From contig NC_082637.1 in assembly GCF_030936135.1 (NCBI RefSeq), forward strand, positions 12,413,001 to 12,477,000: 64,000 nucleotides of DNA, read 5' to 3'. A program made the position numbers and the translations under genes. The DNA is from Gavia stellata (lineage: Eukaryota; Chordata; Aves; Gaviiformes; Gaviidae). Each line of letters opens with the position of its first letter. Within the stretch, counting starts at the first letter, position 1. Positions 11,063 to 21,700 of the stretch are shown piece by piece. A model generated the notes under the pieces. That model made no database searches. It was not told the origin of the DNA and worked only from the letters and a program-made list of their open reading frames with translations.

Positions 11063-13613
11063 CAGCAAGGATGCCTGGGGCAGCAGAGCCGGCCAGCCAC
11101 TCTCCTCCCAGCAGGAGGTGAACCCCACCAGTGGGATGCAGACCACCAGCCCTCGAGGCATCCCTGCAGGGGTGGGTGGGGTCTTGTGGGGCAGCCTGCT
11201 CCAGGTGCCCCACAGAGGGAGCTGCTAGCTTTCTCCTCTTCCTTGCCGTGCTCATTGGGACCCTACAGCCCTCCTGGCATGGGACAACCCACCCTGCACC
11301 CGCTTGCTGGTGCACCTTCTGGGGCACCTGTTCCTCAGGGCACCCTGCCAGTTCCTCTGAGTGCTCAGGAGGCACCTTCAGAGCATCTCCCTCTGACAGC
11401 CCTGCCCGCAGCACTGGGGTCCAGACAGGGAAAGTACCCGTTAACACCTTATCAGCAAACCACCACACAAGCTCTGGACTGATTTGTCAGGATCCTGTTG
11501 ACTCCATGTAGCAAAACTGTCCCTGGCATCCCCCACAGCTGCAAGGCAGTGGGCAGCGGCTGGTTCCTGTCCGGGGAGGCTCCTCCACCGCTCACACCTT
11601 CCCCAGCCCTTTTGGAGGTCCTCTCTCACCTCCTTGGCACAGCACTCTCCTCACCCCTCCCTCCCTGCCACCATGCTCTGCCATAGACGTAGTCACAGTC
11701 ACAGACCACAACCTGGTCACAGCAGCCATGCCCTGACTCCTGCCACCACCTGACAATTAAATAGCCTTGTGTTAAAAATAACAACAAAGCAACAAAAAAA
11801 CCCCAACCGTGACTTCTTGTGTCTTTGCAGATTGAGTGCCCCCTCCCCCCCAGCTCCACCTCATTGCCTACCGCAGGATGATGAAATAGGGAGGGAGGAT
11901 GGCATCATGGCCACAAAGCATGATGCAACCCAAGATGCTGCCACACAAAGTTGAGTCCTACTCCTGCCTGTGAGACGCCGCACACACACTTCCTCACCGT
12001 GACCCCCCCTCTGCTTCCTCCCCCCCGGCATCCGCACCCCTCCTCTCCTCTCCTGCATTTGTGGAGCAGGTGGGGATGGTGACAGCCCTGCCAAGGGGCA
12101 CGGGCACGCACACAGCACCCAGATCCATGAGGGAGGCAGGGAGCAGCTGACACCGGGACCTTCCCAAAGCACCGAGGGCCTAGAGACTAGAAACAGGTTG
12201 TGAAGTGCAAAAAATACTTTGTTTTTGTCAAGTGCAAAACCCTTTTTCCTGTTTCCCCTATTTACTTCCCCTTTATACCCCTTGGAGTCAGCTAGTGCAT
12301 CTGAAGAGAGATGTCTGGTGAGGAAGAACACCGTGTCCCAACCCTTGAAGGGAGACTTCTTATTTCTGACTTGTTTGTTTGCACTCTTAATGCCAAAGGT
12401 CACCCCAGCAGCTTTCCCTCTCCCACCGGTAACGAACACCCCACAGCGGCACACCCACAGCCAAAAGTGTGCACGTGGTGGTGGGGGGGCGGTAAGGGAC
12501 GACTACACCCAGCACATGACTGTGGATGCACTGGAGAAGCTTGTCCCCATATTCAATATTAAGAGCCAGCGAGGACATCAAACACGTCCAGCTCTGTCCT
12601 GGTCTTGTTTTCCCTGATGTCACCTGGAAACAAAGCAGGATCTCAAATGTGGTGTTCATTTAGCAAAGGGGGGGATTCTGACCTGCAGTTGGTGGTGCTA
12701 CGTGGAGCTGCTCTGCATAGCAGGGCTCCCCTGAAGTCAGGAAGTGGATGGATCCAGCCCTTAGGTCAGCATGGTAATAGACAGGCGCTCAGGGAGGACA
12801 GCACTCCTGTCTGCACCTGACCACCCTGTCCCACCACTTCCAGCATGTCCTCCCCTTCTCTACGAGCTGCTTACACCTATAGAGAAAGCACTGAGAGCCC
12901 AAAGGGAGCATTTTTTGGCAGGAAGGGACAAGCCTCCTTCTGTTTCTGCACAAGGCTATTGCCACGGACACATTTTTTGCAGCCCTTCGTGCCTACAGCT
13001 CCTACGGAGTGTCTGCAGAGCAGCTGTAGGGGACTTTCCATCTCCAGGGAGGCTTTTCGTTTTCTCTCCCATTTAGATCAAACAGAAAAATTCACACCCA
13101 TCTCCCTCCCTGTATGTTTCTGCATATGAAAAATAAAACCGAAAAGGAAATGAACTCATTTTAGCATAGTCAGAGGCAAAGCTTTAAAGCGAAACTACCT
13201 TACAACATGGGATGCTGTCAGCCCTCTCATACCAACTCTGTTGTCAGCCTAGTGATGAGTCAAGTGGTCCCTCTGCCTTCACAGTCTGTGGCCACCCTGC
13301 CAGCTTTCACCAAGATGCAATTTCAGTCTGCCCCACTTCCCAGACAGCACAGCCTGTGTAGGGACCCTTCACATAGAGAGTTGAGGCATATAGGAGGTTT
13401 CACACTGCCACGATGCAGCATGCAGATCCTGCCTCCCCAGTGATGCTCTGCTGGCTGGAGACTGCTGGTACTCACCAGAGTGAGTGTGTGTGTGTGTGTG
13501 TGTGCATGTGTGGGGTAAGGGCATAGCCTGCTCCCATACTCCTACCAGCTCCTGGTCTGGGCTGTGATGATCTATCCACAATATAGCCTCATACTTTTGT
13601 GCCTTTTTTTCCT
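11063..13613. other. Intergenic, GC-rich, no gene recognised
   Basis: This GC-rich unique DNA has overlapping open frames on both strands that resemble no family. A pyrimidine-rich stretch lies at 12001-12058 with two runs of six to seven C. A (TG)n microsatellite lies at 13484-13504. No exon with recognisable protein similarity was seen. Confidence 0.55.
13484..13504 (+). repeat. (TG)n microsatellite
   Basis: A short uninterrupted TG dinucleotide repeat of about ten units is followed by CATGTGTGGGG. On the other strand it reads as a CA repeat. Confidence 0.9.
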
Positions 13614-13854
13614 AAACAGACAGTTTAGACTGGATATTAGGAAGAATGTCTTTACTGAGAGAGTGGTGAAGCATTGGAACAGGCTGCCCAGGGAGGTGGT
13701 GGAGTCACCATCACCGGAGGTGTTCAAGGAACCTGTGGACGTGGCATTGCAGGACATAGTTTAGTGGGCATGGTGGTGTTGGGTTGATGGTTGGACTTGA
13801 TGATCTTACAGGTCTTTTCCAACCGTAGTGATTCTGTGATACTGTGATTCTGTG
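13614..13854 (+). mobile_element. CR1 LINE 3' end
   Basis: This 5'-truncated CR1 begins within ORF2 (encoding [20 protein letters not shown]) and keeps that frame to its stop at 13762-13764. It then shows the conserved 3' UTR and a tail of three 8-bp repeats, the middle one mutated (ATTCTGTG, ATACTGTG, ATTCTGTG). It lies in the same orientation as the copies at 3.5 and 5.2 kb. Confidence 0.94.
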
Positions 13855-15463
13855 ATTTTGAAATGAAACTCAAATCATATTCTCATTATTTCCTTGTTAT
13901 AGCAAAGACATGGCCTCAAGATCCCATGGTTCCCAAGAACCAAAGACACCTAATTTCTTATTCGTACAAATTGCTGACTATTCAAATTGTAGAGGAGATC
14001 TTACAACGTTGTTGAACATACCATCTGCCTTTTCCAAATGTAGAGGTCTAATCGTTACAGTGAATAAAGCAGTTAAGCCCTGAAAATTTCAAAGGAGACG
14101 GCTTCACAAAAGATACTGTGTCCCACCTTTGTTCAATCCCACTTTCTGTTATTAACTCTGTTTGCCTTTTGCCCTATGTTCAATCTGCTTGCTAAATTCA
14201 ATCTTGTCCTCAGTTAAATCTGCTTTGTGTGATTTAGGGGGACTAAGTGATTCTTTATCCAACTGGAGATTATTCAAACAAGGCACTTCCAAAACCCAGC
14301 ACAGAGAAAATATTATTCAGAACAGTCTGAAAATCTTCTAACCATGCAAAATAGCTCCTGTCCCAACTGAAGAGCATTGGAAGAGTACAAGGGAGACACT
14401 GCAGCACTGCGGACCACCTGGTGCCAGAGTAGGAATACCAGCTTACCATGCCAGTGTCCAGCAAAGCTCCTTTGGATTCCTTAATTCTCCCATTAGACTT
14501 CTGTGATTCACAGCAAGTGACTAATAACGAGCCCCACATGGGTTACCAGATTGCTGGCTCAGCTGTAAGGCATTGGCATGCCAGGAAAGCACCAAGTGTC
14601 TCACACATGGGATTTCCCATTTTTTTTTCAAGCCCACACCTGCTGCATTGACTATACGCAAAAATTATGACAAAGTGCAGAGGAGGCATAGGGAACAGGG
14701 GAAATAGGAGGTAGCCAGAGCCTGAAAAAGATCTGGCAGACCAGCAAGCAATGAAGAATTCCAGAAATGGAGCACATTCAAATTCTCAACAAAGATAGCA
14801 AGACAGAAAATAACCATAGTCGCAAGGAAGGACTTCTGCAAAAACCCAGCAGTGATGGTGCAGCTGTGCTAACAGTATGCTTGGCATTTGCAAAGACACC
14901 TACGCACACGGAGGAGAGCTCTTCAGCAAATACTCCACTAGCCTGATAAACAGTGATCAACGCCAATATTTACTTTACTAACACCTACTTCTTCTGGATA
15001 GCAGTTGCAAAGACTGGCCTTTATGAGGATTTTGTCAACTTCACGAGTGCTAAAACCCACTTAACAAACTACCTAGTAAATTTTCCCCGCTCTTATGTCC
15101 TTTTTAGCTCTTTAGAAAACTTCTTGGGGACTACCAATGGGCTGAACCAGGAATGACCTTACAAGGAGCCACCTGCATTGTCTTTGCTTTCTGCTTTCCC
15201 AGAAAATTCAGCTCACCAGATAATCTGCCCTGGCTAATTTAGAATTGACTGTAAAACAACCTGTCACCAAGAAAATTCAGTCAACTAAGTTTCCTCACAG
15301 TTAATCCTTGATTAAAGAGGACACAGTTGCTATAAACTCGCTCCCGCTTCAGCTGTATCACAGAGGGGCTCTGCTATCCAAGCCCACGCTCAACCAAATG
15401 TTATTGCTCTCAGTAGGAAAACCGCTTTGCCCACCCCGGCTTTGGCGGGCACCGGATCAGACA

Positions 15464-15475
15464 CACGTGAGTCAT
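15464..15475. promoter_or_regulatory. Overlapping CACGTG E-box and TGAGTCA AP-1 site (candidate)
   Basis: CACGTGAGTCAT joins a perfect E-box (15464-15469) and a perfect AP-1 heptamer (15468-15474) that share two bases. A TAATTAATTAAT cluster follows about 20 bases later. The density of perfect motifs suggests an enhancer, but this is inference. Confidence 0.3.
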
Positions 15476-17045
15476 CTTTCAGAAGCATTTTGGACGTAAT
15501 TAATTAATGCCGCCTGCTTGGCACACAGGTGGCCGCAGAGGAAAAGATGGGTGTTCATCCCTCTGCCAGTGACAGAGCACTGCAATATATGAACAAGCCA
15601 CGCAGTTCACCTTTTGCTAAGAAAATTGTATGTTTAATCTTTCAAGGGAAGCAGGCGAGAGAGAACAGCATTAGGGAGAGTCGAAGAATTAGTGGTAGGG
15701 CCATTGGGTAATATTTAAACAGCAGATAAGACCTCTGCAAGCAGGGGTTACATCTGAGCAGTGGGCAGGCAGGTCTCCTTAGTTTCTTTTCCTGCCTGGT
15801 GATGGATCATATCAGCAACTCAAAGTCGAATTAGCTGGAGTATTTCACGTCACTGTTTAAAGCTGCATTAACCTCTTCCCTCACCAGAGTGGAGGTGTCG
15901 GCAGCGCAGCAGCAGCTGCTGGAGGCCAAAGCTTTGCCGCAGTTGCCACCAGAAAATGGCTAACACAGAACAAACATTTCCTTGAAAATTGAGGTTGAGA
16001 TTAATGCTCAAGACCTGAGGATTTATGAAGCTTTGCTTATAACGGTGGAAGAGATCCCTGGAGGAGATGTGCCAGAGAAGAGCAAACAAGAGAGTTAAAG
16101 TGATTTAAGAAATGAAAAAAAAAAAAAAAGCCTGAGGCCATCATCACCCTCGCTCAGCACGGCCGCACCCCGCTGTGCTTTTCCGAAATGACCTTTGGTT
16201 TGTGCTCCTGACAATAGAGCCGAGTTTCCTGCTCTGGTGCTGGGACCCGCGAGGATCAACAGGAACTGCCAACTCTGTGGTCTGCAGAAACGGGAAAAGG
16301 GAGAGAGAGAAACAGCTTCTCAGTTAACACCAGAGCTGTCAACAGCAGACAGCCTTGGGAAGATGAGAAGATGAACTCCAATAACCAAAAGATTTATTTA
16401 AGATCTTATAGGGAGGCACAGAAACAGCTTGAAGCTGATTCAGCACAAATAACTTGAGCTCAGAGAAAAAACAGCTAGTTTCCTTTCTCTCCTACTCTTG
16501 ATTTCGTTTCTGCAACATTCGATTTCCTTTCAGCAAGTCTGTCCGCTGGTGTTATGCATACTGAGAGTCCATCACGTGTTGGCTTTCAATAACATGTTCT
16601 TGGTTAGACCGCATCGCCCAGACAACGGTAAAGCTTGGGGCATGTTATCTCAAGATGATTCTTTCTTCTCAGCTGTGTAATTGTGCTAACTTTAAAAGGC
16701 GTTAAACAGAAATAAACTGGAAGAGTGCTCCGAGATGCTCCTGCTCCTTGGGCTGCTGCTCAGCTCCCCGCCGCGGCTGTGCCCACCCGGGGACCCGTGG
16801 TCCAGTGTAGTGGAGCCACGGCAAGAAACAGCTTTTGTGGCTGCTCCAGTAGAGCAGCTTCCCGGAGGCCTGCGCTTCCCACAGCTACACCGCTTTATTT
16901 AAGGGAACTGAAACAAAAAAATGTCAGAGCTCGCTGGTGGCTTGAAACCACAGTGGACTTTTTTTTGCTCTGCTGCTGTTGTGCAATCCTATAATTGGCA
17001 GCGGCCCCGCCGTGTGCTGCTCCTGCCATAACGGACTGTGATTTG

Positions 17046-17083
17046 TCACACACCAGTAAGGCCCTCACACACCAGTAAAGCCC
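17046..17083 (+). repeat. 19-bp tandem duplication
   Basis: TCACACACCAGTAAGGCCC is followed at once by the same 19 bases with one G-to-A change. It is a small local duplication with no evident function. Confidence 0.9.
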
Positions 17084-19169
17084 TGCAGGGTGGTGGGCCA
17101 GTTCTGGAGCTGGTGCAAGCCAGCTTCCCTCTGAACAGTGGGGCTTCCTGCCTTACACCAGTGCACTCGCATACAGGGCTCTGACTGCAGCATCGGGTGG
17201 TACTCAGCAGAGATGAGAACTTCAGATACTCCAGCTCACAGGTGGGTCTATTAGCCCATTTTGTAGACTATGGTCCCGCACCGTTCTTATTACCCTGCCA
17301 CTATTTTAAAATAAAATGAAGAAAATAAATGCATTCCTGTGACTCTACTATGCCACTGGTTTGTGCCAAGCTGCCGTGGCAGGGAAAGCATCTCCTCTCC
17401 CACATATGCCCAAAAGAAGGGCCCATCTCTTGGTGCTGCAGCAGAGATACAGGGAGAAGTTGCCTTTAAAGATCGACCCCCTTTTGGGTGAGGAAGTGTT
17501 GCTAAGCAGGACAGTATTGAGGTTCATTTGTTTTTGGCCTCACTGGAGGAACAGTCATTTAAATAATTTGCCCAAGTATTAGATCTGTCTGAATACACAA
17601 AGAACAAGAAGCCCCAGGTCATCCCTGGCTCTGCCTAAACAAGCAAAATAAATGAACAAAATAACACGTGTGTGCCCAGCAGCGCAAGGGACCGGTGTGT
17701 CCCTCTTCCCTGTGGCCTGAATTTGTGAGCACTTTCCCTGCATTTGGGACTGCTGAGCACTGGGGGCACATGGGGGTCTTGGTAAGCACCCCGTCCCCCC
17801 GTATTGGCATCCTAGAGGGGCTGCTGTGATTTATGGAGCAGCCGTCAGGCTATGGCCCTGAGGCGCAGCCCTGAGCATCACATGCTGCAGACTACAGCAC
17901 CTCCACCGAGAGGAACATGTCACGCTGCCTGACATGCTCCTCAGCTGTATACCTGTTGTCCCGCCATCGAAAACCCAACAGACTTGTTTTGAAGGAACCG
18001 TTTCTTATGTAACAGGAATGATGCGGTCAAAGGGCAGCTCTCCCCGAACGGGGCTGGGTTACACACAGGGGTGTTCACACATCTGAAAAAAGACCCTAAA
18101 CACATCAAGTCAAGCAAAGAAGCCTATATGCCATATAGGTTATATACCTAAGGACGACAGGTGAAGGCAATACCTTCTCAAAAACATCAGAAACTCCTCC
18201 GTGGCCAAGCTAAGCAGCTCTGACACAAGGTCACAACCCGGCAGAGCGCACTGCGGGATGCCGCTGGAGCCAGCGCCCAGCCGCTGTCTTGGGAATGGCT
18301 GTGCAAAAGCCTCATCCAGACGTAGCCTTCGTTCAGACATCTCCCCTGACTGTGAGCTGGCGACGCCGCCTCTCCCACATGCCAGCCCTGGCAGCACCAC
18401 CGTGCCCGCTGCCTTCTGCCAGGCACCGACAGGGCTGAGGTTTCCTACGCAGGGAGAGAAATCCCAGCCCTGTTTCAGGTGTGCCGTCACTTCCAGGAAA
18501 TATGCAGGGGAAAGGGTTTCTGAGCTGAGCTGTTGACTGTCTCCTCTTCTAATAAACTTCAAAGTCATCAGCGTTTCTAGACACCTGACTTCAGACGCTC
18601 CTATCCCACAGAAAGGAGCTTCTCAATAGCCCCTGGTGGGTCTGTATTACTCCGTGGCACCTTTTCCTTCTTGAAGCTGTGTTTTGAGGGGAGAGGTGGG
18701 CGTTTACGGGCTTTCAGCCACAAATCATTTCTTTGTTACGTCTGGCCCATCTGTGCGTTCTTTAGGTCAAGCTGTTTTTCCTTTCCCCCTAAAAACAGAA
18801 GTCCATCCTATGTGGACTGCACCAAATATCAACTGTCTGAGAGACAGGAGGCAGATGAGTGACTCACGTATCACTGGCAGCTCTCCCAACACTGTGACAA
18901 TCATAAAGTCACGAGGGCAACTTTATAATTCCGGCTCTTGTTTCTTGTAAAAAGCATCATCTAAAATTACAGCAAGCGCAGGTAACCGTGCCCCGGCGCG
19001 TGTCAGCCCGCGACATGCCATGCAGGCACTGCGCTGCCATGGGGAGGACCCAGAAGCAGGAGGGCAGCCCTGCGTCGCAAATGGCACATGGTATTGGCCA
19101 CCTTCTTTCCCTGTGGCTTGTTCAAGGCCAGGGTCACCATCACACAGCACTGTGTCAGGAGCATCTCCT

Positions 19170-19765
19170 GGTTAAGAACAAGCAGACCCGTCCCTCCGTG
19201 TCTTCTTGCCCACTACAAGCACGCCCCATCCCTTGCTTCTGCTTGTCCAAGCACACCCCATCCCTCCACCCCTTCTTCCTTAGCGCAAGCACAACCCCGT
19301 CCATCTCTCCTGGACCACCACGAGCACAGCCCACCCTCCCATCTCTCCTTGCCTAGTGCAAGCACACCCCACCCCTCTGGCTTTTCTTGCCCAGACGACA
19401 CAAACCCCATCCCTCCACCTCTTCTTCCTCAGCACAAGCACAACCCCGTCCATCTCTCCTGGACCACCGTCACAGGCACAGCTCCTTGTCCAGCACAAGC
19501 GCACCTCACCCCTCCGCCTCTTCTAGCCCGGAAGATGCAAACCCCATCCCTACCCATCTCCTGGCTCACCGCAAGCCCATCCCATGCCTCCATCTCCCTT
19601 CCCCTAAGCACATCTCATCCCTCCACCTCTCCCGGCCCAGCACACCCCATCCCGCGCCTCCATCTCCTCTTCCCTAAGCACCCCCATCTCTCCACCTCTT
19701 CTCCCCCAAGCTCGCCCCATCCCTCCGTTTCCTGCTGTCCCAGCACACCCCATCCCGCCATTCCT
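19170..19765 (+). repeat. Diverged C-rich minisatellite upstream of PMAIP1
   Basis: The sequence is an irregular tandem array of modules such as CACCCCATCCCTCCACCTCT, TCTTCCTCAGCACAAGCACA and GTCCATCTCTCCTGGACCAC. A higher-order repeat is visible: the CAACCCCGTCCATCTCTCCT module starts at 19292 and again at 19441, a 149-base spacing. The array is nearly free of stops in several frames, which produces a spurious 407-codon frame running into the CpG island. It ends just before the GC-rich promoter region. Confidence 0.88.
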
Positions 19766-20520
19766 TTTCGGCCGGCAGCGGAAGCGCTGTCCGGGGGGGG
19801 GAGGGGGGGGCGCCCCCGCCTCGGCCCCGCGCCGCCCGGGGCGCGCTCCGGCACGCCGCCACCTGCCCGCCCGGCGCGGGAGGGGGGCGGGATTCCCGCG
19901 CGGTTTCCCCACGTCACGGCGCGGGGAAAGCCCCGCCGCGCCGCCGCTCTTAGGGCCGCGCTCCGCCCCGCCCGCCCGCACTGTGTTTTCGCCGCCAAGC
20001 TCTGCCGTGTCGTGCCCCGCCGCCGCGATGATGCCCGGCAGGACCCTGCGCAAGGCCGCGCCACCCGATCCTCCCGCAGGTGCCGGAGGGTGGAGGGAGC
20101 GGGGTGGGGGGGGGGGGTGGGGGGGGACACACGCTTCTCCGCCCGGGCCGCTGCTCCCCCCCGGCTCCAGCACCCGGAGCGGGGACAGGATGCCCGTGTG
20201 GGCGCGAGGTGGGGTACAGACGCTGCTCGTAGCGGGGGGGTTAATGTTGAGGAAAGAAGGGGGGGGGGGGAACATCGGGAAAAAATTACACTATTGGGAA
20301 GATCTCATTAAAATTAAACCCCGGTACGGGTGGGCAGGCGGCGGTGCGGGTGTCTGACGGCCGTGCGTGTGCCCCGCAGAGCGGGCGGCGGTGGCGGAGT
20401 GCGCCCTGCAGCTGCGCAGGATAGGCGACAAGTGGGACCTGCGGCAGAAGATCCTGAACCTCCTGGCAAAGCTCTTCTGCCCGGAGACGTGAGCTCCCCG
20501 CGGACACGGTGCGCTGAAAA
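19740..20520 (+). promoter_or_regulatory. PMAIP1: CpG island and promoter region of PMAIP1
   Basis: CpG density rises sharply at about 19,770 and stays high through both coding exons. GC boxes of Sp1 type are visible (GGGGGGCGGG near 19884, CCGCCCCGCCCGCCC near 19963). A CREB/ATF-type element, CCACGTCA (TGACGTGG on the other strand), lies at 19909-19916, about 110 bases upstream of the start codon. Runs of G at 19795-19811, 20101-20126 and 20258-20270 could form G-quadruplexes. The transcription start cannot be fixed from sequence alone but probably lies between about 19,920 and 20,010. No convincing TATA box is present. Confidence 0.8.
20028..20492 (+). CDS. PMAIP1: PMAIP1 (NOXA), BH3-only pro-apoptotic protein, two coding exons
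   Basis: NOXA neutralises MCL1 at mitochondria through its BH3 helix. Exon 1 runs from the ATG to 20079 and exon 2 from 20380 to the TGA at 20490-20492, joined within a Glu codon by a 300-base GT/AG intron (20080-20379). The product has 53 residues from the second ATG (20031) or 54 from the first. It starts MPGR (human MPGK). The BH3 core is LQLRRIGDKWD at residues 26-36, with the key Leu28 and Asp33. It is followed by LRQKILNLLAKLFC, which matches the human mitochondrial-targeting tail. The Cys just before the BH3 (Cys24) is conserved. Human NOXA has 54 residues and, as I know it, the same exon split. Two in-frame ATGs are adjacent; both have a purine at -3, so the true start is uncertain by one codon. 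Identity is very secure despite the short length. Confidence 0.95.
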
Positions 20521-20907
20521 GCAGGGGAAGACCTTGGCTTCGTGGATTTGGAACAAGAGACTTCACTGACGCTGGGAGACGAAGAAAGCTCTTTGCGGTG
20601 CGTTCTGCTGCCTGTAGCCGCTGAGGGATGGCTGTCGCAACATGATTTCTTTGAAGAATGTTACAGCAATATTGGCGTGTGAATGCCACTTGGAAAAAAA
20701 AAAAGATAGTAATGGGCAGAGCCCCTCGCCACGCGATGGGGAGACTTGGGGCAAGACGGAACTTGTCCTTCAGCCTGGTCTGAGAAGACTTCCATGAGCC
20801 CGGTTTCCCCAGTCGCCCTCTGGACCTCGTGTCCCACAGGTACGTTTCACCGAGGAGCTTGGACCACCTTCGGGAAGAAGCCAGATGAAGTCAGTGTCTT
20901 GGAACAC

Positions 20908-20943
20908 ATCGTATATGGGGATCGTATATGGGGATCGTATATC
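20908..20943 (+). repeat. 13-bp tandem repeat in PMAIP1 3' UTR
   Basis: ATCGTATATGGGG is present twice in perfect tandem (20908-20920, 20921-20933), followed by a partial third copy, ATCGTATAT. No function is evident. Confidence 0.95.
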
Positions 20944-21150
20944 ACCAGGCAAAAGCCACTTGCTCAGTTTCTTGACTGCTTTTGTTTTCTAAAGCATGGA
21001 TTCTGCTGGACAGGAATCTGGTGGTGGGATTATTTCATTTGTTAATTAAACCAGTATCTTTATTGAAAGGTTATTTGTTACAGGATGTTGCTTCATGGAC
21101 TAAAAATTACAATTCTATGAATTAACACGATGTTGCATAGTTCTAGTCTG

Positions 21151-21210
21151 TATTATATATATATATGTATATATTTGTATATATATAATATATATATAAA
21201 ATATAAATAT
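21151..21210. repeat. TA-rich microsatellite
   Basis: An imperfect TA dinucleotide repeat, interrupted by TG and TTTG, lies within the predicted PMAIP1 3' UTR. A second, shorter TA tract lies near 21430-21455. Confidence 0.85.
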
Positions 21211-21672
21211 GTGCACCCCATGTGTATGACATGAGTATTTCACAGAACTGTTAATCGAATGCTACTTGTTTAGGCTGAAAATGTATGAAAAAATGTTCAA
21301 AACGTGACATACAACATGCCATAAAAATACATTATATTAACTAGAAGAAAGTATAATATTTTCTGATAATAAAGGAAATATGTCATGCACCAGAGGGGGG
21401 AGCATACTTTAGTATAGCATTATGTAAGACATATATATATATGAATATATATTACACAAATACAGATATCGAGGTATGTGTGGTAGAAGGATTCTTTCAA
21501 TATTACAAAGAATTTCTTGAGAACAGTACAATACTGCTGTGTCTTCGTAAGTAACAGAATAACTCTTCAATAGAAGTAGATCTTAAAGTTGAACCTGAGT
21601 TGAATCTCACATTTTCTTGAGAATGTTATTTATTCAAAGAAAGCAACTACCTCTCTTTGAAGAAATAATGTC

Positions 21673-21678
21673 AATAAA
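21673..21678 (+). terminator. PMAIP1 polyadenylation signal
   Basis: This is a canonical AATAAA hexamer about 1.2 kb after the stop codon and the first canonical one in a sensible position. TG/T-rich sequence follows within about 60 bases. Confidence 0.55.
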
Positions 21679-21700
21679 ACTGAACGTTACAGTCAATACA

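Larger units (their letters stand above)
13855..19099. other. Intergenic, no gene recognised
   Basis: No protein gene or RNA gene is recognised. Items seen are an overlapping E-box/AP-1 composite at 15464-15475, a TAATTAATTAAT homeobox-type cluster near 15490, an A-tract (16114-16129) that follows an open frame interrupted by one stop, and a 19-bp tandem duplication at 17046-17083. The 18.2-18.5 kb part is GC-rich with frames open on both strands, which I take as chance. Confidence 0.55.
20493..21700 (+). other. PMAIP1: PMAIP1 3' UTR (predicted)
   Basis: The sequence downstream of the stop becomes increasingly AU-rich. It contains a 13-bp repeat (20908-20943) and TA-rich tracts (21151-21210, near 21430-21455). 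The first good polyadenylation signal is AATAAA at 21673-21678, so the end is placed about 20 bases after it. Later AATAAA hexamers at about 22785 and 23267 could give longer forms. AU-rich composition would fit a short-lived mRNA, as known for human NOXA; that link is inference. Confidence 0.6.

Noticed and set aside
10811-11482. 223-codon open frame
   Set aside because: It is generated by the 38-bp minisatellite (repeating MGSPGTH/HGVTMVTS-like units) and GC-rich flank. Both strands and other frames are open too.
19088-20311. 407-codon open frame on the + strand that runs into PMAIP1 exon 1
   Set aside because: It is Pro/Ser/His-rich because it reads the C-rich minisatellite and then the CpG island. 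It is out of frame with the real NOXA exon 1, and the opposite strand is also open across the same repeat.
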